A stretch of DNA of 64,000 nt from assembly GCF_004332115.1 (NCBI RefSeq), contig NZ_SJPA01000002.1:1-64000 (forward strand). Reading direction: 5' to 3'. The notes beneath the pieces are model-generated. The model saw only the letters and a program-made list of their open reading frames with translations, ran no database searches and was not told where the DNA came from. Shown here one piece after another: positions 42,869 through 53,669 of this stretch. Positions within the stretch are counted from its first letter, which is position 1. Each line of letters starts with the position of its first letter. This stretch comes from Chlorobium sp. N1 (lineage in GTDB: Bacteria; Bacteroidota; Chlorobiia; Chlorobiales; Chlorobiaceae). The translations under genes were made by a program, and so were the position numbers.

Positions 42869-43202
42869 TGGTAATCTCCTTCATTCGCTTGCGAGCTATC
42901 AGCAACTCTTTTTGTGGCGTCGCCTGTGTTTTTTTGATGAATGCGTGCAATATCACAATCCGCCTGCCTCGCATGAAACAGAAAAACGCCCGTCCGATCC
43001 CGTCACTACCCCTTGGCCGTATCTCAAACAAGCCATTACCCATAGCCCTTGAATGAGGCATCCTCAAATCAGGCCCATAGTCCATCAGCAGTTCAATGAG
43101 TCGGGCGTAATCCATCTTGACGGAATCCGGCCACGCCTCAATCTCCTTGAGAATGCGAGGATGGAAGTATTCGATTTCATGACGAATGGAGCAAGTTAGC
43201 AA
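42861..43202 (-). CDS. higB: HigB/Gp49-like toxin
   Basis: A 113-residue RelE-superfamily protein of the phage-derived Gp49/DUF891 type. YFHPRILKEIEAWP, PHSRAMGNGLFEIRPRGSDG, RAFFCFMRGRRIVILHAFIKKTQATP match the family, including the C-terminal KKT active region. The start appears to be TTG 43202, since a TAG precedes it and no ATG is in frame. An AGTT-n3-AACT repeat surrounds the start region. Confidence 0.85.
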   Translation of the reverse strand: MLTCSIRHEIEYFHPRILKEIEAWPDSVKMDYARLIELLMDYGPDLRMPHSRAMGNGLFEIRPRGSDGIGRAFFCFMRGRRIVILHAFIKKTQATPQKELLIARKRMKEITNG

Positions 43203-43277
43203 CTATGTCAACCATCTAAAAATGCAAAGCAAAGAAAAACTCCGCACAACCGTCCTGCTTCGACTCCAGAAATGAAC

Positions 43278-43301
43278 AATGGCGGGACAACTCCCGCCAT
43301 T
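43278..43301 (-). terminator. Probable terminator hairpin after ppiD
   Basis: AATGGCGGGA and TCCCGCCATT pair as a 10-bp stem with a CAAC loop. On the minus strand it lies 45 bp after the ppiD stop and is followed by GTTCATTTC, so the U-tract is weak. Confidence 0.55.
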
Positions 43302-43346
43302 GCACCGTGTGGCATGAAGGGGCGCCCCGCTGCCCCGAAGCCCCGC

Positions 43347-45452
43347 TCAGGGCCTCAGGTCCTCGATCTTTGCGGACTTGCGGATGGCGGCGAAGTACTC
43401 CTGGAAAAGCTGCTCCTGCTTGAGCTGCAGGAGGCGGGGGGCGACGGTGGCCTTCTCCGCCTTCAGGTCGAACCCTTCGGGAAGGGTTTTGGCTGCCACC
43501 ACGAAGACCGCATAGCCGTCAGTAGCCCTGACCGGCAGCGAGAGCTTCCCCTCCGGCATGCCGGCCATCGCCTCGACGAGCGGACGGTCGACCCCGTAGC
43601 CGGGAATGAAGCCGTCGCTCCAGCGGATGTCGTCGGCACGCAGGAGGCTGAACTCCTTGTCGGCGGCGGCGATCTTCTCGAGCGTCGCGCCGGGAGCCCC
43701 GACAAGCGCCTGCAGCTTCTTCCTGATGAACTCCCCTTTCTTCTCCTTGATGAGCTCGGTGGTGATGGCGGCCTTCAGGCCGTCGTCGATCCGGCGGTAG
43801 CCGCTGTCGTTCTTCGAAGAGAGGCGCATGACGTAGAAGCCGCGGTCGGTCTCGAGCACGTCGGAAAGGTCGCCCTCGCCGGCCTTGAAGGCGAACGCGC
43901 CGACCTTGTCGCTGTAGCCGATGCCCGGAATCTGCATGTGGCGGGTGAACTCGCCGGTCTTTGAGACCGGCACCTTTTCGGTAGCGGCACTCTCAGCGAA
44001 CCCCTTCTCCTTCGCATCCATCTGGAAGGCCATGGCACGGCGCCGCACGCTCTCGGAGGTTTCCGAGGAGGGGCGGATGCTGCGCGAGAGCGAGGAGCCG
44101 ACGAAGGCACGGCGGTCGAAGCCCTCGACCTTGATGATGTGCAGGCCGAAACGTGTCTCGACGGGACCGACGATCGAACCGGGAGCGGCGCCGAAGACGG
44201 CGTCGGAGAACTCCGGCACCATGCGCCCGCTCGAGAACCAGCCGAGCTCGCCGCCCTCGGGGGCGCTGCCGGGATCCTCGGAATAACGGCGGGCAAGGTC
44301 GGCGAACGAGGCGCCGCCCTTCAGCTGCGCCATGATTCCGGCGGCAGTGCTGCGGGCCTTCGCGGCCGCGGCCTTGTCGGCGGGGTTGAAGCTGAGGAGG
44401 ATGTGCGCGGCACGGGCGACGGGACGGGAGGCCGAAACGACCTTCTTCACCTTCAGGAGGCGGTAGGCGCCCTCGTCGGCCACGGGGCCGATCATGCCGC
44501 CCGCCTTCATGGAGGGGGAGCCGAAGACGAGGCTTGCGGCCTCAGGAGAAAAGTCCGAACGATCGAACGTCGCGTCGGCCCCTCCCGCCATGTCGCTCTG
44601 CACGGAGACGAAGGCGCTGTCGCTGACGGCCGAGGCGAACTCGGCCCGCAGCGACTCGAGCTCGCTGCGGGCCGCGCTGCTGTCCGAAGCCGAGGGCACG
44701 AGCGGGAAGAAGACGTAGTCGGCGGCGCGGGACGGGGTCTGGCGGAACATCTCCCTGTGGTCGTCGTAGTACTTTTTGATCTCGGCCTCACTCACCGCGA
44801 ACCCGGCGTCGTCACCGGCATAGCTGAAGGAAACGGGGATGAACGAGGCCGACATGCGGGTGTACTGGCGGCGGACGAGCTCGTCGGTCTCGAGCTCCGT
44901 GACGTGCTCCATCGTGCGCAGGGCGCGGAGCAGCTTGTCGATCTTCAGCTCACGCCGTATCAGGTCCTCGACCTGCACCCACATCTCGCTGTTCCGCGGA
45001 TCCTGGCGGGCGCTGTCGAGCCGGGCGCGATCGATCTGTCCGGTCTCCGGGTCCATGAAGTTCTGCGCGATGATCCGGGGCGGATCGGGACGCCGGATGG
45101 CGGCGAGCACCTCGGAGTCCTCCACCGTGACGCCGAACTTCCGGAACTGCTCTTCGAGCAGCGCCTGGTCGACGAGGGTGTTCCAGGCCTGCTCGCCGAT
45201 GCCGAGCTCGGCCTCGGGGGTGATCTCTGCGCCGGGGTTGCTGCGCCGGAAACTCTCGCTGTACTGGCGGTAGAGGGCCTCGTACTCGCTGTAGGGGATG
45301 GCCTTGCCGTTGACCTTGCCGGCCTGGCCGTTATGGCTCGCCGGCCCGCTGAAGTTCATGCCCCATTCGAAGACGATGAGCGCCAGGAACGCGGCAAGGA
45401 GGGTATAGAGGATGATATGCGTCTTGTCGCGCATGCTCGTCATGAGGGCCAT
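43347..45452 (-). CDS. ppiD: PpiD/SurA-like peptidyl-prolyl isomerase (membrane anchored)
   Basis: A 701-residue periplasmic folding factor held by an N-terminal helix (residues 13-32, IILYTLLAAFLALIVFEWGM) with the SurA-N/PpiD chaperone region next (AGKVNGKAIPYSEYEALYRQ). A parvulin domain lies near residues 340-440 (ARAAHILLSFNPADKAAA, SEDPGSAPEGGELGWFSSG, then FGLHIIKVEG). A second isomerase-like region may follow. The start at 45452 has GGAAG seven bases upstream; the 45566 extension lacks support. It works on outer-membrane and secreted proteins. Confidence 0.9.
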   Translation of the reverse strand: MALMTSMRDKTHIILYTLLAAFLALIVFEWGMNFSGPASHNGQAGKVNGKAIPYSEYEALYRQYSESFRRSNPGAEITPEAELGIGEQAWNTLVDQALLEEQFRKFGVTVEDSEVLAAIRRPDPPRIIAQNFMDPETGQIDRARLDSARQDPRNSEMWVQVEDLIRRELKIDKLLRALRTMEHVTELETDELVRRQYTRMSASFIPVSFSYAGDDAGFAVSEAEIKKYYDDHREMFRQTPSRAADYVFFPLVPSASDSSAARSELESLRAEFASAVSDSAFVSVQSDMAGGADATFDRSDFSPEAASLVFGSPSMKAGGMIGPVADEGAYRLLKVKKVVSASRPVARAAHILLSFNPADKAAAAKARSTAAGIMAQLKGGASFADLARRYSEDPGSAPEGGELGWFSSGRMVPEFSDAVFGAAPGSIVGPVETRFGLHIIKVEGFDRRAFVGSSLSRSIRPSSETSESVRRRAMAFQMDAKEKGFAESAATEKVPVSKTGEFTRHMQIPGIGYSDKVGAFAFKAGEGDLSDVLETDRGFYVMRLSSKNDSGYRRIDDGLKAAITTELIKEKKGEFIRKKLQALVGAPGATLEKIAAADKEFSLLRADDIRWSDGFIPGYGVDRPLVEAMAGMPEGKLSLPVRATDGYAVFVVAAKTLPEGFDLKAEKATVAPRLLQLKQEQLFQEYFAAIRKSAKIEDLRP

Positions 45453-45507
45453 AGGACTTCCACTCTGTTGGTTAGGAACTGTTATACTTCTCTGTACGGA
45501 CCGCGCC

Positions 45508-46170
45508 TTACGGGCGCTCTTCCTTCCAGCCTTCCCGGCCGATGAGCGGCACGAAGGCGAACTCATGATACCGCTCCCGCTCGAAGGCCTCCCCTCGGCG
45601 GGTGATGAGGGTCATCTGCTGCACGGCCAGCGAGCCGAGCGGGATGACGAGACACCCTCCGTCCGAGAGCTGCCGCAGCAGCGCTTCGGGCTCCTTCGGC
45701 GCCGCGGCCGTCACGATGACCCCCTCGAAGGGGGCCTCATCCTCCCACCCCAGGGAACCGTCCCCGAGCCGCGCCTCGACCGGAAGGCCGAACTGCCGAA
45801 AGCGGCGGAGCGCCAGGCGGTAGAGCTCCGGCACCCGTTCGACGGTGTAGACCCGGTAGCCCATCGCGTCGAGAATCGCCGACTGGTACCCCGATCCGGT
45901 GCCGATCTCGAGCACCCTGCCGGAGGGGACGCGCTCGGCGAGCAGGCTCGTCATGTAGGCCACCGTATAGGGCTGCGAGATGGTCTGGCCGTGGCCGATC
46001 GGCCATGCCAGGTTGTCGTAGGCGTGATCACGGTCGCCTTCGGGGAAAAAGAGGTGGCGGCGGACCTCGAGGAAGGCCTCGAGGACCCGCTGGTTCGAAA
46101 TGCCCGAGCGCCGGAGTCCCTCGACCATCTCCCGGCGCAGTCCGTCAAAAACCGATTCACTCCATTCCAT
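45508..46170 (-). CDS. pcm: Protein-L-isoaspartate O-methyltransferase
   Basis: A 220-residue SAM-dependent enzyme that repairs isoaspartyl residues. The SAM motif VLEIGTGSGYQSAIL is near residue 86, with the conserved PIGHGQTISQPYTVAYM (substrate) before it and IVTAAAPKEPEALLRQLSDGG after. Length is typical. It is 55 bp upstream of ppiD on the same strand, so both quality-control genes may be expressed together. Confidence 0.93.
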   Translation of the reverse strand: MEWSESVFDGLRREMVEGLRRSGISNQRVLEAFLEVRRHLFFPEGDRDHAYDNLAWPIGHGQTISQPYTVAYMTSLLAERVPSGRVLEIGTGSGYQSAILDAMGYRVYTVERVPELYRLALRRFRQFGLPVEARLGDGSLGWEDEAPFEGVIVTAAAPKEPEALLRQLSDGGCLVIPLGSLAVQQMTLITRRGEAFERERYHEFAFVPLIGREGWKEERP

Positions 46171-46267
46171 ACCTGAAATCCTTTATCTTTCTGAAGACAA
46201 GAGGCGCAGGGGGAACGCTCCGCTAATATTGCATCAAAAGGGGAAAAAGCCAAAAAACGCCGCACCT

Positions 46268-46843
46268 ATGGAGCCGTCGAAATTCACCATGCTGGGAGAA
46301 GGGTGCGCAATGGGCACCTACCTGCTCTTCATCCGCCTCGACCGGCCGCTTCGGATCTGCTTCGGCCGCTTCCGGGGCGGCCGGCCGGTCGAGGCCCCGG
46401 CGGGCGAGTACGTCTACGTCGGCTCGGCGCTCGGCCGGAACAGGTCGGCGACGGCGCTCGCAGGCCGCCTCCTCCGCCACGCCTCCCGCACGGGAAGGAG
46501 GAGCGCCCACCGGCTCCGCCCGGAAATGCTCCGCCTCTTCCGCGCTGCAGGCCTCATCGAGGGACGGGTGCGGAAAGCCCCCGAAAAACACCTCCGCTGG
46601 CACATCGACTACCTGCTCGACCGCCCGGAGGCCGAGCTCTTCCACGTCGTCGCCATCCAGAGCCCGCAGCGGCTCGAGGAGCCGCTCTCGGAGCTCCTCA
46701 ACAGGCACCCGGCAACCGAAGCGCTCGCCCCGCGGCTCGGGGCACAGGACGCCAAAAGCGGCGCCCACCTGCTCCGCCTGCTCGACACCGGTTCCGTCAT
46801 GGCCGCCGCAGTCGAGCTGGCCGGCAACTCCCTCGAAGGCTAG
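46268..46843 (+). CDS. DUF123 GIY-YIG-like nuclease protein
   Basis: A 191-residue protein of the DUF123 branch of the GIY-YIG superfamily: MGTYLLFIRL (GTYLL in place of GIY), GEYVYVGSALG (YVYVGSA), LLRHASR, and HLRWHIDYLL with a conserved H-W-H-D. This is the arrangement of archaeal and some bacterial stand-alone DUF123 proteins, role unknown, with endonuclease activity assumed. ATG 46268 or the internal ATG at 46310 may be the start. It ends one base before the convergent ftsY stop. Confidence 0.75.
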   Translation: MEPSKFTMLGEGCAMGTYLLFIRLDRPLRICFGRFRGGRPVEAPAGEYVYVGSALGRNRSATALAGRLLRHASRTGRRSAHRLRPEMLRLFRAAGLIEGRVRKAPEKHLRWHIDYLLDRPEAELFHVVAIQSPQRLEEPLSELLNRHPATEALAPRLGAQDAKSGAHLLRLLDTGSVMAAAVELAGNSLEG

Positions 46844-47797
<954 letters not shown>

Positions 47798-48039
47798 TGT
47801 CTCAGTTGTCCTCTTCCGGCCCCTCGAGGGGCGTTGCTGGTGTTCGGGTGCGGCACAACGGCCGCATTTTCCCGCAATATAACGAGCAGTCGTCCGATAA
47901 CGGCAGGAACAGCGGCAAAAAAAGCACACCGGGGAGAGCGACAGGGGGCGAATGTTGTATGTGGAGGCAAAAAGCAGTACATTCCACTAACATTCCGACC
48001 GGACGGCCACAGGGCGCCGGGACCATGGAGGAAACCCTC

Positions 48040-48261
48040 ATGAAGATCTATACCTGTTCGGAAGCGCGCCAAAAGCTTTCGACCCTGCTGGAGATCGCAC
48101 GCAGGGAAGAGGTGATCATCCGCAACAGGGCGGGAGAAACGTTTTCGCTGGTCTACAGGAAACCCGAAGGCTCTCCGCTCGACGTCCCCGGGGTAACGGC
48201 CGCCGCTTCGACGGAGGAGATCCTGGATGCCGTCAGGGAGAGCCGGTCCGGACACCGGTAA
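48040..48261 (+). CDS. Phd/YefM-like antitoxin, solitary
   Basis: A 73-residue protein starting MKIYTCSEARQKLSTLLEIA with the Phd fold (KLSTLLEIARREEVIIRNRAGETFSLV). ATG 48040 is selected over 48025 because GGAGG is positioned eight bases before it. No toxin gene follows; thiL starts 44 bp on. It may be the remainder of a toxin-antitoxin locus or a stand-alone repressor. The divergent region 47798-48039 must hold its promoter and that of ftsY. Confidence 0.7.
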   Translation: MKIYTCSEARQKLSTLLEIARREEVIIRNRAGETFSLVYRKPEGSPLDVPGVTAAASTEEILDAVRESRSGHR

Positions 48262-48305
48262 TCGCGCCGCCCGGCAACCCGCACACCGCAAGCACAACCG
48301 CACAT

Positions 48306-49370
48306 ATGGCACACAAGACGACATCGGACATCGGCGAATTCGGCCTCATCGAGCGCATCTCGGCGATCGTGGCGCCGACGCTTTCGGCCTCGGAAGGCCT
48401 CGTACAGGGCATCGGCGACGACTGCGCCGTCTGGCGCCCCGCATCGGGACAGGTGGAGGTGGCCTCCACCGACCTGCTCATCGAACAGGTCCACTTCGAC
48501 CTGCTCACCACGCCGGCCCGCCACCTCGGCAGCAAGGCGATCAGCGTCAACGCCTCCGACATCTGTGCCATGAACGCCCTGCCGCGCCACGCGCTCGTCT
48601 CCATCGCCGTGCCGCCCTCGCTCCCCGTCGAGATGATCGAGCAGCTCTATCTGGGAATGGCGGCGGCCGCCCGGGAGTACGGCATCGCCATCGCGGGCGG
48701 CGACACCTCGAGCTCCCGCTCGGGGCTCGTGATCTCGGTCACGGTGACCGGCGAGGCACCCGAAGACAGCCTCACCTACCGCAAGGGTGCGCAGCCGGGA
48801 GACCTCGTCTGCGTCACCGGCACGCTCGGAGGGTCGGCGGCGGGCCTCAGGGTGCTGACGCGGGAGAAGCTCATCATGATGGAGCACCTCGAGAACAACG
48901 AAACCTACAGCCGCAACCTCATGGCCGACCTCGAGGAGTACAGCGGCGCCATCCAGCAGCACCTGCTCCCCCTCGCACGACTCGACATCGTGGATCTCCT
49001 CCACGAGCGGGGTGCGAGCCCCTCGGCCATGATCGACGTCTCCGACGGCCTCGGCCAGGACCTCCGCCACATCTGCCGCGCCTCCGGCACCGGCGCGCTC
49101 CTGCAGGAGAACCGCATCCCCGTCAACTCCACCGCCCGCCTCATCGCCGACGAGCTCCAGGACGACGCGCTCGCATGGGCCATCAGCGGCGGCGAGGACT
49201 ACCAGCTCCTCTTCACCATGTCGAAAGAGGAGTACGAAAAGATCTCCGATCTGCGCGACATCTCGGTCATCGGCGCAGTCACCCCGAAAGAGGAGGGGAT
49301 CCTGCTGCGCGACATCTACGGCATCACGATCGACCTTGAGGCCCTGCCGGGCTTCGACCACTTCCGCTGA
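48306..49370 (+). CDS. thiL: Thiamine-monophosphate kinase
   Basis: A 354-residue enzyme that phosphorylates ThMP to ThDP. GEFGLIERISAI, GIGDDCAVW, STDLLIEQVHFDLLTTPARHLGSKA, NASDICAMNALPRHAL, GGDTSSS and MIDVSDGLGQDLRH match ThiL along its length, and the ATP/Mg ligand aspartates are present. A ThDP kinase fits the ThDP enzyme in the sugar operon only in general terms. Confidence 0.95.
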   Translation: MAHKTTSDIGEFGLIERISAIVAPTLSASEGLVQGIGDDCAVWRPASGQVEVASTDLLIEQVHFDLLTTPARHLGSKAISVNASDICAMNALPRHALVSIAVPPSLPVEMIEQLYLGMAAAAREYGIAIAGGDTSSSRSGLVISVTVTGEAPEDSLTYRKGAQPGDLVCVTGTLGGSAAGLRVLTREKLIMMEHLENNETYSRNLMADLEEYSGAIQQHLLPLARLDIVDLLHERGASPSAMIDVSDGLGQDLRHICRASGTGALLQENRIPVNSTARLIADELQDDALAWAISGGEDYQLLFTMSKEEYEKISDLRDISVIGAVTPKEEGILLRDIYGITIDLEALPGFDHFR

Positions 49371-49479
49371 GGAACAGAAGCACGACCAAACATCGGCAGA
49401 AAGATCGGCAGGATTTTTATTGTGAAGTTTTTAAGCTATTTTAAAACAGCACGAAAGCTCCGATAAAAACCGGCAGAAA

Positions 49480-50667
49480 ATGACACTTCTAGAAGTCCCT
49501 GCACGCCTCGAGCCATGCCTTCCCGGCACACTGGAACCGGAAGTGGCCGACCTGGCGGCGGCGCTCTCATCAGCCGCAGGAAAACTGGAGGGCCGGCTGC
49601 ACCCCGTGACGGCAGCAAGCCTTGCCGACCTGGTACGGGTCATGAACTGCTACTACTCGAACCTCATCGAGGGGCACAAGACCCGTCCCCGCGATATCGA
49701 ACTGGCCCTGCAGGAGCGCTACCTTGAGGGTGAGGAAAAACGCAACCTGCAGCTCGAGGCGGTCGCACACATCAAGATCCAGCGCCGGATCGACCGCATG
49801 CATGCCGAAGGGAACCTGCCGGACCCCGTTTCCGACACCTTCATTCGATGGCTGCACGAGGAGTTCTACCGGAACCTGCCGCCCCGCATGCGCCGCATCG
49901 AAAAACAGGGGCGATCGTTGACCATCGTCCCGGGAGAGTACCGCAGCAGGCCTGCAGAGGACGTGAGCGTGGGTCGGCACCAGCCCCCCTCGAGCATCCA
50001 TGTGCACGACTTCATGGCCTACTTCACGGAACACTACGCGCTCGCCCCCATGGGGAAGGCCATGCGCATCGTATCCATCGCCGCGGCCCATCACCGCTTC
50101 AACTTCATCCACCCGTTCCCTGACGGAAACGGCCGGGTAAGCCGCCTCCTGAGCCACGCCATGGCTCTCCACTCGGGCATCGGGGCCCATGGCCTCTGGT
50201 CGATATCAAGGGGACTGGCAAGGGGGCTCGAAGGACCGACCGACTACATGCGGATGATGGACTACGCCGACATGCCCCGCCAGGGCGACCTCGACGGCCG
50301 GGGCGGCCTCTCGCTCAAGGCCCTGAACGGCTTCATCGCATGGTTCCTCAAGGTCTCGCTCGACCAGATCGAGTTCATGCAGGACCTTTTCGCATTCGAC
50401 TCCCTCGCCACGAGGTTGCGCCGCTACTCTGAACAGAAGGCATGGGGCACGGAAGGGTTCACGCTGCTGGAAACGGCTCTCATCCGCGGCGAAATACCGC
50501 GCGGCGACGTCCCGCGCATTACCGGCAGGAAAGAGCGAAGCGCACGACTCCTGCTCAGCAGCCTCACCGCTGACGGAATCCTGGCATCCGACACCCCTAA
50601 AGGACCCGTTTCGATCCGCTTCCCCGCTACCGCAGCCGAGACCCTCTTCCCGAACCTCTTTCCCTGA
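49480..50667 (+). CDS. Fic-domain protein (class II, self-inhibited)
   Basis: A 395-residue Fic AMP-transferase. The motif [12 protein letters not shown] starts at His211. An N-terminal inhibitory helix of the (S/T)XXXE(G/N) type is present (SNLIEG, Ser60-Gly65) with Glu64 as the expected ATP-gamma clamp. Class II Fic proteins are quiet until target binding or oligomer change. A C-terminal winged-helix-like segment ([18 protein letters not shown]) follows. It is solitary, with no fic antitoxin gene. Confidence 0.9.
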   Translation: MTLLEVPARLEPCLPGTLEPEVADLAAALSSAAGKLEGRLHPVTAASLADLVRVMNCYYSNLIEGHKTRPRDIELALQERYLEGEEKRNLQLEAVAHIKIQRRIDRMHAEGNLPDPVSDTFIRWLHEEFYRNLPPRMRRIEKQGRSLTIVPGEYRSRPAEDVSVGRHQPPSSIHVHDFMAYFTEHYALAPMGKAMRIVSIAAAHHRFNFIHPFPDGNGRVSRLLSHAMALHSGIGAHGLWSISRGLARGLEGPTDYMRMMDYADMPRQGDLDGRGGLSLKALNGFIAWFLKVSLDQIEFMQDLFAFDSLATRLRRYSEQKAWGTEGFTLLETALIRGEIPRGDVPRITGRKERSARLLLSSLTADGILASDTPKGPVSIRFPATAAETLFPNLFP

Positions 50668-50755
50668 AACCGGAGGAGAGGCCGGTGGCAGGCGGAACAC
50701 CCAATGTGTGCCCGGGCCTTGCGAAAGTTGTCGAAGAGTGTAACTTTACCTGCTT

Positions 50756-50844
50756 GCCGAAGTGGCGGAATTGGTAGACGCCCGGGACTTAAAATCCCGT
50801 GTTCAGCAATGGACGTACGGGTTCGACCCCCGTCTTCGGCACCA
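50756..50844 (+). tRNA. tRNA-Leu (anticodon UAA)
   Basis: An 89-nt cloverleaf. The 7-bp acceptor stem GCCGAAG pairs with CTTCGGC, followed by discriminator A and encoded CCA (842-844 of the 50 kb block). The anticodon stem CGGGA/TCCCG carries loop CTTAAAA with UAA. The long variable arm (GTGTTCAGCAATGGACGTAC) is typical of leucine tRNAs, and GTTCGAC marks the T loop. Confidence 0.95.
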
Positions 50845-51069
50845 CATCCCCCCCATCAATCGATTGTTCCAGTCGACTTCGTCGCCTGGAATCGCGGCGC
50901 TCACTTCGTTCGGCGCGATTCCGCCTCATCCCATAGGGAACGGGCCAGCAACAAGCCTGAATCCCCCCCTACTCCAACACCCATAACCCGGCCTCGCCAA
51001 TAGCTCAAAATACATCGATTCGCCGGAACCGCCCTCACGCCCCAGGCAGAAGAGACGGATAGAATATTT
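50845..51069. other. Region after tRNA-Leu with a hairpin
   Basis: GGAATCGCG (50888-50896) and CGCGATTCC (50914-50922) form a 9-bp stem with a 17-base loop. No gene is supported. This could be a processing or terminator hairpin or a mobile-element edge, since leucine tRNA 3' ends are common integration sites. Confidence 0.45.
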
Positions 51070-51116
51070 CAATAAAATCAAATAACTTTTTATTGCACGA
51101 TAACATAGAAAAAGTT
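51070..51116. promoter_or_regulatory. Interleaved inverted repeats before the winged-helix gene
   Basis: CAATAAAA (51070-51077) pairs with TTTTATTG (51088-51095), and AACTTTTT (51084-51091) pairs with AAAAAGTT (51109-51116). They lie 32-78 bp before the ATG with its AGGAGG site. They look like an autoregulatory operator. Confidence 0.5.
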
Positions 51117-51147
51117 ACCATACAGAAAAGAGATAGGAGGAACACAG

Positions 51148-52149
51148 ATGACCAAGAGCTCGCTGGAGGAATACATCCTGGCCATGACCGGGCTGCACGC
51201 CGTTCTGGGTGAAGAGGTATCCCTACGCGCCCCGCTCTTCATCCGGCAACGATACGGCCTGCATGCGCTGCATGTCGGAGGGCGGCGCTTTCTCGCCATC
51301 CGCCCGGACACGAGCGAAGCGTTCAGGCCGGCCGCCTTCGAAAAGCATCTGAGGGAAATTTCAAAAGCCATGCCGGACATGACCGGCTACTGTGTCATCA
51401 CCCGCGGTCTGGCGGGGTACGTGCGCCGGAGAATGACCGAACGGGGCATTCCGTTCGTCGACGTCGGCCGTCAACTCTACTGGCCCCAACTCGGTGCCGC
51501 CTGCCAGGAAAAAGTATTGAAGGCGCATCTGCCCTCGGCAGACACCCTGAGCCCGGCAAGCCAGGCCGTTGTCATGCATCTGCTGAGCGGAGAAATCCGC
51601 CAGCCGACCTCAGCCAAAGCGCTTTCCGGGCGACTCGGATACACGACCATGAGCATATCCCGATGCCTCGATGAGATCGAAGGGAGCGGGATCGCACCCG
51701 TCGAACGGAAGGGACGCGAACGGCTCCTTCATCCGCAGGATACCGCCACGCTTTGGGCCCGCGCCCTGCCGCTGCTCCAGAGTCCGGTCAGGAAGGTCGT
51801 GCGCATCATGGAAACACAGATTGCCGGCGAGCGCCTTCCCCTGGCCGGCCTTACGGCCCTCGGCGAACTCGGTCGACTGGCAGCACCGGGAGAGGCGACG
51901 TATGCCATATGGGCGAAAACATGGAACGGCAGGCTTCAGAAAACGGAGACCATCCCCATAGAGGATGAAGGCACTTGCCTGGTGGAGCTGTGGCGCTACG
52001 ACCCGCAGCTCTTCAGCCCGAGCGGCGTCGTAGACCCGTTCTCGCTCTACCTCAGCCTCAAGGGAAACCCGGATGAACGGATTGAAAAAGCGCTGGAAGA
52101 GCTGACCGAAAACGCCGCTCCGGCTGAAAAAAGCCGACCCCTCCGCTGA
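51148..52149 (+). CDS. Winged-helix protein of AbiEi-like shape (unknown)
   Basis: A 333-residue protein preceded by a strong AGGAGG. The middle (TSAKALSGRLGYTTMSISRC, LDEIEGSGIAPVERKGRERL) is a MarR-type winged helix. The N-terminal half contains RYGLHALHVGGRRFLAIRPD and a nucleotide-neutral alpha/beta body. The C-terminal half (PLAGLTALGELGRLAAPGEA, YAIWAK) recalls AbiEi antitoxins. No NTase partner follows; trpB2 is next at 108 bp. It may be an orphan antitoxin or regulator. No family was named with confidence. Confidence 0.6.
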   Translation: MTKSSLEEYILAMTGLHAVLGEEVSLRAPLFIRQRYGLHALHVGGRRFLAIRPDTSEAFRPAAFEKHLREISKAMPDMTGYCVITRGLAGYVRRRMTERGIPFVDVGRQLYWPQLGAACQEKVLKAHLPSADTLSPASQAVVMHLLSGEIRQPTSAKALSGRLGYTTMSISRCLDEIEGSGIAPVERKGRERLLHPQDTATLWARALPLLQSPVRKVVRIMETQIAGERLPLAGLTALGELGRLAAPGEATYAIWAKTWNGRLQKTETIPIEDEGTCLVELWRYDPQLFSPSGVVDPFSLYLSLKGNPDERIEKALEELTENAAPAEKSRPLR

Positions 52150-52257
52150 CGGCAGCAGACGATTTCTCATGGCCCCGACCCGATACTTTCGTTTCTTTAA
52201 TGAAGCGACTGCCCGCAGGGAAGCATTCCGTGCCATCCACTCCAAACCCGCCGCGCC

Positions 52258-53625
52258 ATGAGTACAGAACCCACCAAGATCCTCCTCACCGAAGACGAGA
52301 TGCCGCGCCAGTGGTACAACATCCAGGCCGACCTGCCCGTGCCGCTGCCGCCGCCGGTCGGCATGGACGGCTCGCCGATCGGGCCAGACGATCTGGCCAA
52401 GGTCTTCCCGATGAACCTCATCGAGCAGGAGATGAGCACCGAGCGCTGGATCGACATTCCCGAGGAGGTGCTCGGGATCCTGAAGCTCTGGCGCCCCTCC
52501 CCGCTCTACCGCGCACGGCGCCTCGAACAGGCGCTCGGCACCCCGGCCAGGATCTACTACAAGAACGAGGGGGTATCGCCGGCCGGAAGCCACAAGCCCA
52601 ACACCGCCGTGGCCCAGGCCTGGTACAACAAGCAGTTCGGCATCAAGTACCTCACCACCGAGACCGGAGCGGGCCAGTGGGGCAGCGCGCTTGCGATGAG
52701 CTGCAAGCTGGTCGGCATCGAGTGCAAGGTATTCATGGTGCGCATCAGCTTCGAGCAGAAGCCGTTCCGCAAGATCATGATGAAGACCTGGGGGGCGGAC
52801 TGCATCCCGAGCCCCAGCATGGAGACAGCGGTGGGAAGGAAGATCCTCACGGAGATGCCCGACACGCCGGGAAGCCTCGCCATCGCCATCAGCGAGGCCA
52901 TCGAGCAGGCCGTCGAGCGCGAGGACACCCGCTACGCGCTCGGCAGCGTGCTCAACCACGTGATGCTCCACCAGACCATCATCGGCCTCGAGGCAAAGAA
53001 GCAGCTCGAGAAGGTCGGCCGCTACCCCGACGTGGTGATCGGCTGCGCCGGCGGCGGCTCGAACTTCGCCGGCATCAGCTTCCCCTTCATCTGCGACAAG
53101 ATCCACGGCAGAGACGTGCAGGTGATCGCCACCGAGCCGGAAGCCTGCCCGACCCTCACCCGCGGACCCTACGTCTACGACGCAGGAGACGTGGCCAAGA
53201 TGACGCCGCTGCTCCCGATGCACAGCCTCGGCCACGGCTTCATCCCCCCGGCCATCCACGCCGGAGGGCTGCGCTACCATGGCATGGCCCCGCTCGTCAG
53301 CCATGTGCGCAGACTGGGGCTGGTGGAGGCCACCGCACTGCCGCAGACCGAGTGCTACCAGGCCGCGCTGCAGTTCGCGCACACCGAAGGGTTCATCCCC
53401 GCGCCGGAGACCTCGCACGCCATCGCCCAGACCATCCGAGAGGCCCTGAAGGCCAAAGAGGAGGGGAAGGAGAAGGTGATCCTCATGAACTGGTCCGGCC
53501 ACGGCCTCATGGACCTGCAGGGGTACGACGCCTTCATGTCGGGCAAGATCAGCGACTATCCGCTGCCCGAAGAGATGCTGCAGCGTTCGCTCGAGGCGCT
53601 GAAGGACCACCCCCCGACGCCCTGA
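52258..53625 (+). CDS. trpB: Tryptophan synthase beta chain, TrpB2 type
   Basis: A 455-residue PLP enzyme of the TrpB2 group, longer than the usual TrpB (about 400). The PLP lysine is in AGSHKPNTA near residue 113, the conserved [11 protein letters not shown] follows, and [11 protein letters not shown] binds phosphate. TrpB2 enzymes bind indole and serine but do not depend on the alpha chain. No trpA or other trp gene is adjacent, as expected for trpB2. There is no clear ribosome site upstream. Confidence 0.93.
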   Translation: MSTEPTKILLTEDEMPRQWYNIQADLPVPLPPPVGMDGSPIGPDDLAKVFPMNLIEQEMSTERWIDIPEEVLGILKLWRPSPLYRARRLEQALGTPARIYYKNEGVSPAGSHKPNTAVAQAWYNKQFGIKYLTTETGAGQWGSALAMSCKLVGIECKVFMVRISFEQKPFRKIMMKTWGADCIPSPSMETAVGRKILTEMPDTPGSLAIAISEAIEQAVEREDTRYALGSVLNHVMLHQTIIGLEAKKQLEKVGRYPDVVIGCAGGGSNFAGISFPFICDKIHGRDVQVIATEPEACPTLTRGPYVYDAGDVAKMTPLLPMHSLGHGFIPPAIHAGGLRYHGMAPLVSHVRRLGLVEATALPQTECYQAALQFAHTEGFIPAPETSHAIAQTIREALKAKEEGKEKVILMNWSGHGLMDLQGYDAFMSGKISDYPLPEEMLQRSLEALKDHPPTP

Positions 53626-53669
53626 GGAAGGACTCCGGAAGGAACGGCAGCCGCCATTACAACAGACAA

